The notes beneath the pieces are model-generated. The model was not told the origin of the DNA, did no database searches, and was given only the letters and a program-made list of their open reading frames with translations. From assembly GCF_014692875.1 (NCBI RefSeq), contig NZ_CP061171.1, positions 5,208,001 through 5,272,000 on the forward strand: a stretch of 64,000 nt of DNA. The letters run 5' to 3'. This stretch comes from Pedobacter riviphilus. Its GTDB lineage: Bacteria > Bacteroidota > Bacteroidia > Sphingobacteriales > Sphingobacteriaceae. Made by a program: the position numbers and the translations under genes. Of the stretch, positions 51,512 through 60,783 are shown in pieces; the first letter of the stretch is position 1, and each line of letters begins with the position of its first letter.

Positions 51512-54500
51512 ATGTCAGACGACAAACCAATCATTTTAATTAAAGCTATTAAAGAACTTAATATAGGCATGGGTACGGCCGTTGAGTTTTTAAACAAAAA
51601 GGGATTCTCTGCCGAGAAGAGCCCTATGTTTAAACTTACGGGAGACATGTATAATGCCTTATTAAAAGAGTATCAGGGAGATAAGATCGTAAGAGAAGAA
51701 GCCAAACAAATAGTGATTGGTAAAATACGTCGTGACGAGCCTGAGACTGAAAAGCCAGTAGAAGCGCCGAAGAAAAATACCGATTTTGAGAAAAATGAAG
51801 AGATTTTAATTAAAAATGCTCAATCATTTACCCCTCCGGTAGAGAAACCAAAGGTTGTAGAAACACCTAAGGTAGAAACGCCAACACCAGCACCTGCGGC
51901 AGCAGTAGAGCCAGTAAAAGAAACTAAGGCAGAAGGTAAAGTTGAAGAGACCGGACTACCAGGAGTTAAAATTGTAGGAAAGATCGATTTAAATGATCTT
52001 AACTCAAAAACACGCCCGGCTAAGAAAGAAGAAACACCTGCTGCACCAGCGCCTGTTGTAGAACCGCCAGTGGTTAAAGCGCCAGAACCTGTAAAGCCAG
52101 TTGAACAACCTAAAGTGGAAGAAAAACCGGTTGAGGTTAAAAAGGAAGAAGCTCCTGTTGCACCTGCACCAGTTGCAGAAACACCAGTGGTTAAAGCAAC
52201 TGAGCCAGTAAAACCAGTTGAACAACCTAAAGTGGAAGAAAAACCAGCTGAAGAAAAACCGGTAAATAACGAGCCTGAGGTTATCAAAGCACGTACCGTT
52301 AAATTAACTGGTCCGAATATTATTGGTAAAATTGTTTTGCCAACAACTCCAGATAGAAGAAACGGTCCGGTAGCATCATCTAGCGATAGTGAAGCCGCTA
52401 AACGTAAGCGTAAACGCAAAAAAACACCTGGAGCTCCTGGTCAACAAGGCCAACATGGTGGTCAAGGCCAGCAAGGACAGAATAATCCTGCAGGTCAGGG
52501 CCAGGGCGGCGCGCCAGGACAGCCTCGTCAACCTTATCAAGGTAACAGACCAGCTGGTGGTACACCATACCAAGGTAACAGACCAGCCGGACAAGGCGGA
52601 ACTCCTTATCAAGGAAATAGGAATAACAACAATAACAGACCAGGTTTCCAAAATAGGAATGCTACACCAAGCGGACCTAAAGAAGAACCTACTGAGAAAG
52701 AAATTCAAGATCAGATCAAAGCAACACTTGCTCGTTTAAGTGGTGCGGGTAAATCGGGTAAATTTGCACAGCGTGCTAAATTACGTCGTCAGAAACGTGA
52801 TGATGTAGCATCAAATGCAGAAGAGGCCGCAAACGAGCTTGAATCGCAATCGAAAATATTAAAAGTAACAGAATTTGTTACGGCTAATGAGTTAGCGAGC
52901 ATGATGGATGTACCGGTTACCAAAATTATTGGTACTTGTATGAGCCTTGGTATGTTCGTTTCCATTAATCAACGTTTAGATGCTGAGACCTTAACCATTG
53001 TTGCCGATGAGTTTGGTTACGAAATCCAATTCGTTAAACCAGATGAAGAAGAAGATAATGTAATTGAGGAAGAAGATAACGAAGAAGATTTAATCGAAAG
53101 AGCTCCGGTTGTTACGATTATGGGGCACGTAGATCATGGTAAAACCTCGTTGCTGGATTATATCCGTAAAGCGAATGTGGTAGCTGGTGAAGCGGGTGGT
53201 ATTACCCAGCACATTGGTGCTTACATGGTAACTACTCCTTCTGGTAAAAAAGTAACTTTCTTAGATACACCAGGTCACGAAGCCTTTACGGCGATGCGTG
53301 CACGTGGTGCTAAGGCGGCAGATATTGCCATTATTGTTATTGCTGCGGATGATGCAGTGATGCCTCAAACAAAAGAGGCGATTAATCACGCGCAGGCAGC
53401 AGGTGTACCATTGGTATTTGCTTTCACTAAAGTAGATAAACCAGGTGCAAATGCAGATAAAGTACGCGAGCAATTATCAGTAATGAATATCTTGGTTGAA
53501 GATTGGGGCGGTAAATATCAGTCGCAGGAAATCTCAAGCAAAAGTGGCTTAAATGTTGATTTACTTTTAGATAAAGTATTATTAGAAGCTGAATTATTAG
53601 AACTGAAAGCAAATCCGAATAAGAGAGCTACAGGTACTGTAATTGAGTCGGCTTTAGATAAAGGACGTGGTATTGTAACTACGGTATTGGTTCAGGCAGG
53701 TACATTAAGAGTTGGAGATCCAATCTTAGCAGGTAGTTACAGCGGACGTGTAAAAGCATTAACCAATGAGCGTGGTGCTAAAGTAGAATCAGCAGGTCCA
53801 TCACAACCAGTACAGGTGTTGGGTATGCAAGGTGCACCTACAGCAGGTGATCGATTTAATGCTTTAGAAAGTGAAACCGAAGCACGTGATATTGCAAACA
53901 AACGGATGCAGTTACAACGCGAGCAGGGATTACGTACACAGAAACACATTACATTGGATGAGATCGGTCGTCGTTTAGCTATCGGTAACTTTAAAGAGCT
54001 TAACATCATTGTTAAAGGTGATGTGGATGGTTCGATCGAAGCTTTAGCCGATTCATTGTTGAAATTATCAACTGAGCAGATTCAGATCAATATCATCAGT
54101 AAGGGTGTTGGTCAGATTTCAGAGTCTGATGTATTGCTAGCTTCAGCTTCTGATGCGATTATCATTGGTTTCCAGGTTCGTCCATCAACAGGTGCACGTA
54201 AACTTGCAGAAGCGGAGCAGATTGATATCCGTTTATATTCTATCATCTACGATGCAATCAACGAGATTAAATCGGCGATGGAAGGTATGTTAGATCCAGA
54301 ATTTGAAGAGAAAATTGTGGCTAACGTTGAGATCCGCGAAACATTCAAAATCACTAAAGTGGGTACCATTGCAGGTTGTATGGTATTGGATGGTAAGATT
54401 ACCCGCAACAGCAAGATCCGTATCGTTAGAGATGGTGTTGTAGTGTATACAGGTGAACTGGCATCGTTAAAACGCTTTAAAGATGATGTGAAAGAGGTTA

Positions 54501-54604
54501 GTAAAGGTTACGAGTGTGGTTTAAACATCCAGAACTTTAACAACATCGAAGTTGGCGATATCGTAGAAGCTTACGAACAAGTAGAAATAGCTAGAAAACT
54601 GTAA
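51512..54604 (+). CDS. infB: Translation initiation factor IF-2
   Basis: A 1030-residue IF-2. N-terminal part 1-110, a Pro/Glu/Lys/Val-rich linker with a 39-residue tandem duplication (52022-52138 and 52139-52255), a basic KRKRKRKK run, a Gly/Gln/Asn-rich stretch (about 300-390), then IF2N and the GTPase: [13 protein letters not shown] (G1, about 541-553), DTPGHEAF (G3), [10 protein letters not shown] (G4), and domains II-IV. It brings fMet-tRNA to the 30S subunit. AGGAG precedes the ATG, which is unusual here. Ends with a good terminator. Confidence 0.96.
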   Translation: MSDDKPIILIKAIKELNIGMGTAVEFLNKKGFSAEKSPMFKLTGDMYNALLKEYQGDKIVREEAKQIVIGKIRRDEPETEKPVEAPKKNTDFEKNEEILIKNAQSFTPPVEKPKVVETPKVETPTPAPAAAVEPVKETKAEGKVEETGLPGVKIVGKIDLNDLNSKTRPAKKEETPAAPAPVVEPPVVKAPEPVKPVEQPKVEEKPVEVKKEEAPVAPAPVAETPVVKATEPVKPVEQPKVEEKPAEEKPVNNEPEVIKARTVKLTGPNIIGKIVLPTTPDRRNGPVASSSDSEAAKRKRKRKKTPGAPGQQGQHGGQGQQGQNNPAGQGQGGAPGQPRQPYQGNRPAGGTPYQGNRPAGQGGTPYQGNRNNNNNRPGFQNRNATPSGPKEEPTEKEIQDQIKATLARLSGAGKSGKFAQRAKLRRQKRDDVASNAEEAANELESQSKILKVTEFVTANELASMMDVPVTKIIGTCMSLGMFVSINQRLDAETLTIVADEFGYEIQFVKPDEEEDNVIEEEDNEEDLIERAPVVTIMGHVDHGKTSLLDYIRKANVVAGEAGGITQHIGAYMVTTPSGKKVTFLDTPGHEAFTAMRARGAKAADIAIIVIAADDAVMPQTKEAINHAQAAGVPLVFAFTKVDKPGANADKVREQLSVMNILVEDWGGKYQSQEISSKSGLNVDLLLDKVLLEAELLELKANPNKRATGTVIESALDKGRGIVTTVLVQAGTLRVGDPILAGSYSGRVKALTNERGAKVESAGPSQPVQVLGMQGAPTAGDRFNALESETEARDIANKRMQLQREQGLRTQKHITLDEIGRRLAIGNFKELNIIVKGDVDGSIEALADSLLKLSTEQIQINIISKGVGQISESDVLLASASDAIIIGFQVRPSTGARKLAEAEQIDIRLYSIIYDAINEIKSAMEGMLDPEFEEKIVANVEIRETFKITKVGTIAGCMVLDGKITRNSKIRIVRDGVVVYTGELASLKRFKDDVKEVSKGYECGLNIQNFNNIEVGDIVEAYEQVEIARKL
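52022..52255 (+). repeat. 117-bp tandem duplication inside infB
   Basis: Two 39-codon units, each starting KKEE and ending in [11 protein letters not shown] plus three residues. About 80% identical at the protein level by eye. Confidence 0.85.
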
Positions 54605-54627
54605 TTCTTTAAAAGAAATATATTCTT

Positions 54628-54654
54628 AAGTGGCCTTTTAAGGCCACTTTTTTT
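54628..54654 (+). terminator. Terminator of the rimP-nusA-infB operon
   Basis: 9-bp stem AAGTGGCCT/AGGCCACTT, TTTA loop, then a T run. Confidence 0.92.
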
Positions 54655-54668
54655 GTGCTAATAAATTT

Positions 54669-54950
54669 TTGACCTTAAAAATATCCGATAATTTTAAGTT
54701 GCTGCTCAAATTGAGGCAGCTTTACTATGCCGCTCATCTGCACATTTGGCGTACTGCCGATGGTAACGAAGTAGATTTTATTGTAGAAAAACACTTAAAC
54801 AAGGGAATTGCTTATAAGGTGAAGTATAACGATGTTCAGCTTAAGCCAACCAAGTATAAAAAATTTCTGGGAGCCTATCCTGATTTCGATTTAGGATGTG
54901 TTTGTAAGATACTGACAAAAAATAATTCGATAGCGGCTATCAGGTTATAG
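54669..54950 (+). pseudogene. Remnant of a DUF4143-type ATPase gene (C-terminal end)
   Basis: The open frame of 93 residues (TTG at its head) reads LHIWRTADGNEVDFIVEK, then a nuclease-like strand region and LKPTKYKKFLGAYPDF. This matches the C-terminal DUF4143 domain of the large family of AAA ATPases with a PD-(D/E)xK-like end, where the complete protein has about 380-400 residues. The ATPase part is absent, directly replaced by the infB terminator. So it is a truncated leftover. It may still be transcribed by read-through but is probably inert. Confidence 0.7.
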
Positions 54951-55355
54951 CTTGTTAATGGAAAGATAAACCAACTTATCGGCATCAATAATATTGATGC
55001 CCTTTTTGTTGAAGAGAAATTATTTTGTTCTTTTTAAAATCAGATTGTATGATGATCTCGTAAATCGGCATATCATATAAATCGGCAATTTTATTTAATT
55101 GCGACATCAGCTGTAAAAAAGACAAACCAATCATAAGTGAAGAAAAAATTGTTTCACCAACTACAGGAACAAGGACTGAATTTATGCTTGATTCTATTTC
55201 TATTAAGAAAATGATGTTAAGTTAAAGTATTTGAATCATACGATATAGTTGATTATTACTGTAATATTTTACGTACATAAATGTTAAAAGAGTCCTGAAT
55301 TAATTCAGGACTCTCTTTTTTATAGATATTTGCCCATCAACTACCAAAACATTGA
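54951..55355. other. 405-bp gap with two strong hairpins and a decayed minus-strand ORF
   Basis: The palindrome GGCATCAATAATATTGATGC (54981-55001) followed by CTTTTTG, and the palindrome at 55289. On the minus strand 55134-54985 encodes 49 residues (MIGLSFLQLMSQLNKIADLY...) and a frame change near 55015 would extend it with KGINIIDADKLVYLSINKL. I do not recognise it; it looks like a broken gene. Confidence 0.45.
55289..55321 (+). terminator. 26-bp perfect palindrome with T run
   Basis: AGAGTCCTGAATT and its exact reverse complement (55289-55314), then CTTTTTT. A good intrinsic terminator just before the acyltransferase gene, although no intact gene lies directly upstream. Confidence 0.85.
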
Positions 55356-55817
55356 ATGAATACTGAATTAACGAAAGAAGTTACGCCTGTAAAAAAGAAT
55401 TTTGATTTTGTTAACACCATTAGGTGTATCTCCATGATGGGTATTGTATTTGAACACAGCCACATAGTTCAGGCACCGATGTATAATACATTGAGTTCAA
55501 CCATTACTGAAGCAGGTGTGATACAGTTTTTTAAATTCTCCACAATAGCATTTTTCTTAATTGGTGGTTTCTTGATAAACCATAAATTTCAGGAATATTC
55601 AGCGGGTCAATACCTGAAAAACAGATTCAAAAATACGGTAAGGCCATGGCTTTTTTGGATGTTTGTTTTTATTGCCGTTACAATGTTGGATAGATGGGTT
55701 GCCCATAGCAAAGGAAGCGATAGAGATTTAATGTTTACCGATTTTGGGGCCTATATTTCTGACTTTGTTTTTAGGGTGCTATTTTTTAGCCCTTATTGGT
55801 TTATCCTTAATTTTTAA
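55356..55817 (+). CDS. Acyltransferase 3 family membrane protein, N-terminal part (frameshifted)
   Basis: The first 153 residues of an acyltransferase of about 360. Seen: FDFVNTIRCISMMGIVFEHS (about 14-33), where R and H are the family's conserved residues, then GGFLINHKFQEY and NRFKNTVRPWLFWMFVFIA. The frame stops at PYWFILNF; one more T in the run at 55811-55815 continues it as FILNFLICISLLLLFKKYL and joins 55835-56443. Such enzymes acetylate or acylate surface sugars. Confidence 0.85.
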   Translation: MNTELTKEVTPVKKNFDFVNTIRCISMMGIVFEHSHIVQAPMYNTLSSTITEAGVIQFFKFSTIAFFLIGGFLINHKFQEYSAGQYLKNRFKNTVRPWLFWMFVFIAVTMLDRWVAHSKGSDRDLMFTDFGAYISDFVFRVLFFSPYWFILNF

Positions 55818-55834
55818 TCTGTATTAGTTTATTA

Positions 55835-56443
55835 TTGTTATTTAAAAAATACCTTTACAATTATTGGCTAGGTATATGCTTCGGCATCATTTCTCTTGTA
55901 TATAGTGTAAATTTATATTTTAATTGGTTCGAAACAACGCATACATCGGCTTTATTCGGTTTTGTTTTTTATCTGTGGCTGGGGGTATATTTAAACAAAT
56001 ACTATGCAGCAGTAATGAAGTTTGTAAAAAGTACCCGATGGGTAACATGGGGGCTTTTATTGATTTTAACCTTTGCTTTAGGAATTTGGGAATCGGTACA
56101 CCTGATTGAATTAGGAAGTAAAGATGCCTATAATACACTGAGAATATCCAATATTATCTATTCATTTGTGGCATTTGGTGTTCTGTTAAAAATAGGAAAT
56201 ATTAAAATACTCGATCGCCTTAAGCCCCGCGAAACTACCTTCGGAATCTACTTGTTACATAGTATTGTTATAGAAAGGTTTTTGCCTTTGATTTTCCAAC
56301 CACTGAAATTAGATGTTCAGCATTATAATGTGCTCGAGAATACTGCTGTGTTAATCATTCGGTTTATCATAGCATATTCTGTTAGCTATTTGCTATCTGC
56401 GTTAATTATTAAAACCAAAATGAAATGGACTGTTGGACAATAG
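55835..56443 (+). CDS. Acyltransferase 3 family membrane protein, C-terminal part (frameshifted)
   Basis: The last part, with about six membrane helices (e.g. NYWLGICFGIISLVYSVNLYF, FGFVFYLWLGVYL, WGLLLILTFALGIW) and the typical FGIYLLHSIVIERFLP (about 140-155). The ATG at 55835 lies within the true frame, which began upstream. It probably transfers an acetyl or succinyl group to a glycan made by the neighbouring glycosyltransferases. Confidence 0.85.
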   Translation: MLFKKYLYNYWLGICFGIISLVYSVNLYFNWFETTHTSALFGFVFYLWLGVYLNKYYAAVMKFVKSTRWVTWGLLLILTFALGIWESVHLIELGSKDAYNTLRISNIIYSFVAFGVLLKIGNIKILDRLKPRETTFGIYLLHSIVIERFLPLIFQPLKLDVQHYNVLENTAVLIIRFIIAYSVSYLLSALIIKTKMKWTVGQ

Positions 56444-56445
56444 CT

Positions 56446-57450
56446 TTAGTTCAAAACTGTTTTAATACTGTTTTTAAGTGCCCGTCTAAATTTTTTAAAA
56501 CTGAAGTAAGCGGTTTCAAGTATCTTGCTTTTTAGATACCATTTTAGCGTAAATTCATCAATTTGACTGGATGTTAAAATCGCTATCCATTTATTAAATA
56601 AATACCGATTAAATATTTCTGGATTATATCTTTTGGAAATCTTGTTGGCTAGTGTAAGCTCATAGAATAGGAGCAAATAATCATTTAAGTGCTTTTTGTT
56701 AAGCGCCCAATTAAATAATTCTACATGTAGGTTTAGCCATCTTTCGTTATAAAGCAAACCTATGCGCTCTTGCATATGGCTAATGATCTTTCTTTCATTT
56801 GCTAGCCTTGTATCAGTATTTAGTGTAGAAGTATTGTTACTGTGTATACGGTAATCGATAAGGGTATTATCTAGATTAGCGACTTTATACTTTTCAGACA
56901 TTCTTATAAATAGATCGAAATCTTCTGATATACTATAATTTTGATAGCCATTTATGCTGATAAAAGCACTGGTTTTGAACATCGTTGTAGAATTTACAAA
57001 AGGATTGCCGAATAACATAAACAAATCAACGTAATTGATTGGCACCATTAGCTTATCTCCAGTTTTATTATTCTGGTCGTCGATAATTGAGGCATGACCT
57101 CCACATAGCGCAATTTCTGGGTTAGCCAAAAGAAAGTGGTATTGGATTTTCAGACGATCTGAATGCGCAATATCATCAGCATCCAATATAGCTATATATT
57201 CGCCCCGTGCAAGTGTTAACAAGCGGTTGCGGGTATAAATTAATCCCTTATTTCCGTCATTGTGTACCAATCTGATTCTACTATCATTAAAAGAATCAAC
57301 AATAGCAGCAGTATGGTCAGTAGAACCATCGTTCACAACAATCAATTCGAAATCAGAAAAACTTTGGGTTAATATGCTGTTTATAGATTGTTCGATATAA
57401 TTAGCCTGATTATATGCGGCCATAAAAACAGTTATTATAGGTTTTCCCAT
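56446..57450 (-). CDS. Glycosyltransferase family 2
   Basis: A 334-residue GT-A enzyme. N-terminal strand VFMAAYNQANYIEQSINSIL, the nucleotide site LIVVNDGSTDHT (about 36-47), the metal DxD as AILDADDIAHSDR (about 88-100), and SEDFDLFIRMSEKY (about 177-190) with the acceptor base region. The C-terminal 110 residues are helical. It probably adds a sugar to a surface polysaccharide. It converges with the acyltransferase. Confidence 0.9.
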   Translation of the reverse strand: MGKPIITVFMAAYNQANYIEQSINSILTQSFSDFELIVVNDGSTDHTAAIVDSFNDSRIRLVHNDGNKGLIYTRNRLLTLARGEYIAILDADDIAHSDRLKIQYHFLLANPEIALCGGHASIIDDQNNKTGDKLMVPINYVDLFMLFGNPFVNSTTMFKTSAFISINGYQNYSISEDFDLFIRMSEKYKVANLDNTLIDYRIHSNNTSTLNTDTRLANERKIISHMQERIGLLYNERWLNLHVELFNWALNKKHLNDYLLLFYELTLANKISKRYNPEIFNRYLFNKWIAILTSSQIDEFTLKWYLKSKILETAYFSFKKFRRALKNSIKTVLN

Positions 57451-57651
57451 TATTTTTCTTGTTGTTTATAATTTTTCTAGCCTTGGTTCGCTAAAATAAG
57501 AGATAACGAACGTGCTAAGAAATGATTATCCCAAATATACCAACAAACTAAATATTGATGTGTAATTACGATTAAATAAAGCCAATACATGTTTTTATTC
57601 TTTAAATTGCGCCTAATTTAAATTGAAGGAGCTTTTTAATTAAAGGATTAG

Positions 57652-58761
57652 ATGAAGAAAATATTGTTTATAAGCCATAACTTGGGCAGAACGGGTTCAG
57701 AAATGCTACTTTGGTATTCTTTGATGAATTTAAACAGAGAAAAATTTTTGCCACTATTGTTTACAAAGGGGAAAGGCGTGTTAATCGATACTTTGCCAAG
57801 TGAAATTCAACATTTTCTGCCTTATAGAGAAAATCCTAAAAGATCTTTAAGGCTTCTGAGATCAGTCTTAAAAAAAGTTAAAATTGATTCTTTAGAGTAT
57901 CAGTTGAATTATATCACCAAGAAAAATAATGTTGATTTCTGGTACGTAAATACCATCGTAATTCCTGAGGTTTATCCAATTGCCAAGAAACTAGGGATTA
58001 AAGTTATTACTCATGCACATGAGCTTCCTTTTGCTTACGATTTTATCGGTTATAAGGATTTAGAAAGCATCGTTACATCATCTGCAGCACTAATTGGTTG
58101 TTCTGAAGCTGTATGTAATAGGATTAGCGACATGGGACGACCTGATGTAAAGCTTTTATATGGTTTTATCGATTTAAGTAAAATCGTTTGTACAAAAACT
58201 GCTGCAGAAGTTAAAGCAAATACAGGTTTTGATAGAGAAGATTTTGTTTGGGCCATTTCTGGTAAAACAACATTGATAAAAGGTGTCGATTTTTTGGTTT
58301 CATTACTCCCTGAACTTCCGGGCAATATCAAGATTATCTGGATAGGGGGTGAGGAAGATACTGGCATATACTATTATGCAAAAAAGGCTGTAGAAAATAA
58401 ATTTCCGGGGAGGGTTAGGTTCCTAGGAGCGCAAAGTGAAGAATATTATAATTATCTTAATTCTGCGGATGCCTTCCTATTACTTTCAAGAGAAGATTCT
58501 TTCCCGCTGGTAATGCTAGAAGCTGCTGCGTTAGGCAAGCCCATTGTAGGGTTCAATTCTGGCGGAATTAAAGAGTTTGTGAAAACTGATACCGGGATCG
58601 TTGTAGATACCTGGAGAACAAAAGACCTTGCCGATGCAATGATGGAAGTAAAAAATCATCCGGAGAAGTTTAATGTAGATGAGATCAAACGCCAAGCCTC
58701 CCGTTATGAAGTGAAAAAACAGGTGTCAATTTTAGAAGATATACTCAATAATGTAGATTAA
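57652..58761 (+). CDS. Glycosyltransferase family 4
   Basis: A 369-residue GT-B enzyme. N-lobe start ILFISHNLGRTGSEMLLWYS with a Gly-Ser donor loop, EVYPIAKKLGIKVITHAHEL, and the C-lobe GT4 signature FLLLSREDSFPLVMLEAAALGKPIVGFNSGGIKEFV (split, about 279-314), with the E-x7-E motif. It uses a nucleotide sugar to build a glycan. Single plus-strand gene within minus-strand glycan genes. Confidence 0.9.
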   Translation: MKKILFISHNLGRTGSEMLLWYSLMNLNREKFLPLLFTKGKGVLIDTLPSEIQHFLPYRENPKRSLRLLRSVLKKVKIDSLEYQLNYITKKNNVDFWYVNTIVIPEVYPIAKKLGIKVITHAHELPFAYDFIGYKDLESIVTSSAALIGCSEAVCNRISDMGRPDVKLLYGFIDLSKIVCTKTAAEVKANTGFDREDFVWAISGKTTLIKGVDFLVSLLPELPGNIKIIWIGGEEDTGIYYYAKKAVENKFPGRVRFLGAQSEEYYNYLNSADAFLLLSREDSFPLVMLEAAALGKPIVGFNSGGIKEFVKTDTGIVVDTWRTKDLADAMMEVKNHPEKFNVDEIKRQASRYEVKKQVSILEDILNNVD

Positions 58762-58796
58762 ATTTGCCTGAAACTGATCACCTATCGTTTTTTCCA

Positions 58797-59927
58797 TTAA
58801 GGTTTTGCTTTATTTGATTCAAGTCCATTTTTTAAGGCCTGTAAATAGCGATGACCGTATTGTTGATCGGGCTCTAAATGGCAGCCTTCTGCCCATTCGT
58901 TCCAGGCGTTTATAAAAAACAAACGCTCTTCACCTTTAAAATGTTCGTTTGTATAACTGGCTGTATTTGTTACCCATTGTTGAAATTTTTCTGGACTTGA
59001 ATTTACAAAAACTGTTGCATCTTTAGCCCTTCTTGCAGAGTTATCCCAACTAGGAAAAACAGAACGGAAATATTTATAGGGCTTAGGCGCTTTTTTAGTC
59101 ATCTTATCCACTATCTCTTCATAGTCGAACACTTTATTGGCTAATAACCCACTTGCTTTAATAGCAGTTTTATGTAGTAATTTTCTTAAGAAATGACTAA
59201 CAGGCTCTTTCTTGCTGTATTTCTGTAATGGGATAGAAAAATCTGGCGCAAACTCCATACTGGCATCAAAATCATGATATTGTGGGTCAAAATCATGCTT
59301 GAAATTCTCTACTCTAATTAGATAAAGGTCTTCAAACCCTGCTTTTTTTGCCTCGTCCCGCCATATTTTTACCGCCTCATTTATATTTGGATGAAGTTCT
59401 GATCTATACATGAGGTATACTGGCTTCCCATCTATTTTAATATACCTCTCATCTTTAAAAAAAGGCATTAGGTATTGAATGTGGTCAAAATCATCTTCCA
59501 GACCGTAGTTCTGTTTAATCAAAACATCGGCCTCCATACCATCCCAGCGCCTGGTCCAGTTTTCATTTGCCCAGCATAAACAAAAAGGGAAATCAGGTTT
59601 TTTTGATTTTAGCATCTGCTCTAGCGGGGTTTCCATTAAAAGCTTCCCATTAAACCAATAATGATAAAAACAGAAGCCGTAAACTCCATAAGTTTTGGCA
59701 AGGCTAGCCTGTTCTACCATGGTATCTAATAGCCGAAGATCGTAATAACCTAGGTCTGTTGGCAGATGTGGCTGATAATGGCCTTTGAATTTTGGTTTTG
59801 ACTTAGTAACATTTGTCCATTCGGTAAATCCCTTGCCCCACCATTCATCGTTTTCCTTAAAGGGATGGAACTGTGGCAGGTAAAGTGCAATGGCCTTAAG
59901 TTTGTTTTCGCTGTTGGGGTTTTGCAT
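58797..59927 (-). CDS. WbsX-type glycan biosynthesis protein (GH99-like)
   Basis: A 376-residue protein of the WbsX family: KAIALYLPQFHPFKENDEWW (about 10-29), GFTEWTNVTKSKPKFKGHYQ, YGVYGFCFYHYWFNGK, and LCWANENWTRRWDG (about 116-129); near the end INAWNEWAEGCHLEPD. This is the glycoside hydrolase 99-like barrel found in O-antigen and exopolysaccharide clusters. Whether it hydrolyses or transfers is not settled. Its start lies 51 bp from the end of the DUF5672 gene. Confidence 0.92.
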   Translation of the reverse strand: MQNPNSENKLKAIALYLPQFHPFKENDEWWGKGFTEWTNVTKSKPKFKGHYQPHLPTDLGYYDLRLLDTMVEQASLAKTYGVYGFCFYHYWFNGKLLMETPLEQMLKSKKPDFPFCLCWANENWTRRWDGMEADVLIKQNYGLEDDFDHIQYLMPFFKDERYIKIDGKPVYLMYRSELHPNINEAVKIWRDEAKKAGFEDLYLIRVENFKHDFDPQYHDFDASMEFAPDFSIPLQKYSKKEPVSHFLRKLLHKTAIKASGLLANKVFDYEEIVDKMTKKAPKPYKYFRSVFPSWDNSARRAKDATVFVNSSPEKFQQWVTNTASYTNEHFKGEERLFFINAWNEWAEGCHLEPDQQYGHRYLQALKNGLESNKAKP

Positions 59928-59978
59928 AAATGGATAATGTTAGCGTAAGGTATGTTTAGTTTGTTGATTGTAAATAAA

Positions 59979-60773
59979 TCAAATCGAATATCCGAAGTCT
60001 TTAAATATCGGCCTCCAGACATTGAGATTTTTGTTCCAGGCATGGCATCCAAAAGGGAGCGCGTTATTGGTGAGTTCGAAAGCCCTATCAACCGGTACTT
60101 CAAATGCAAAATACACGGCTTCCTTATATGACGGTATCTTCAAATTTTTTTTCTTTCTGTTGACCTCTATGCTCCAGAAAACATCCTCATTAAGGTTTGC
60201 AGCAGTATGTAATAAATATTCTTTTATTTTTTCCTGGAAGCGTTGGGTGAGAGTATAAAATATTTGTGTTCTACGTAGAGATAATCCACCGTTTCCAACT
60301 TTGTACTCCCGTTGGATATCAGTAGGCACTGAAGTGTTTTTTTTCTTGATATTGAATCTTCGGTGCACATAACTCAATACGCTGTTTTTTACTGCTTTTA
60401 TAACATCGGGGTATTTATGTCTTAGCCATGGTGCACCTATATAATCCATGTTTTTTTGACACCAAATATTTAGATCATCTTTAAAAACAAAAGCATCTAA
60501 TTGGTAAATTAAAATGTACTCATAGTCTAAAAATGCTTCATAAAATTCGCCGGCTAACATTAACCTGTTATAACCCGCGATATCCTTAAAATATGCATCA
60601 TCAAAACTGATGAATTTTTCGAATGGATAGGGGGTATTAAAATTTAGAGAAGTGGGGTTTATACAAAATATCGGATGTGATTTAGCGAGAACTTTGAAAC
60701 ACTGTTGTAAGGAAATATCCTCCAAAGCTGTTGGCTCTTTATAAATAGGCACAATAACGGCAACCTTTTTCAT
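59979..60773 (-). CDS. DUF5672 family protein
   Basis: A 264-residue soluble protein with VAVIVPIYKEPTALEDISLQ, a DxD-like EYILIYQLDAFVFKDDL (about 85-101), YIGAPWLRHKYP (about 109-120) and VGNGGLSLRRTQIF (about 157-170), the DUF5672 pattern. The layout resembles a GT-A glycosyltransferase, and the context agrees. The substrate is not known. Next to a GT4 gene 11 bp upstream. Confidence 0.85.
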   Translation of the reverse strand: MKKVAVIVPIYKEPTALEDISLQQCFKVLAKSHPIFCINPTSLNFNTPYPFEKFISFDDAYFKDIAGYNRLMLAGEFYEAFLDYEYILIYQLDAFVFKDDLNIWCQKNMDYIGAPWLRHKYPDVIKAVKNSVLSYVHRRFNIKKKNTSVPTDIQREYKVGNGGLSLRRTQIFYTLTQRFQEKIKEYLLHTAANLNEDVFWSIEVNRKKKNLKIPSYKEAVYFAFEVPVDRAFELTNNALPFGCHAWNKNLNVWRPIFKDFGYSI

Positions 60774-60783
60774 ACTGGATAAA

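Noticed and set aside
51820..52419. 199-residue open frame antisense to infB
   Set aside because: It mirrors the Pro/Glu/Lys-rich linker of IF-2; low complexity (Ser/Thr/Gly) and no family likeness. A shadow frame.
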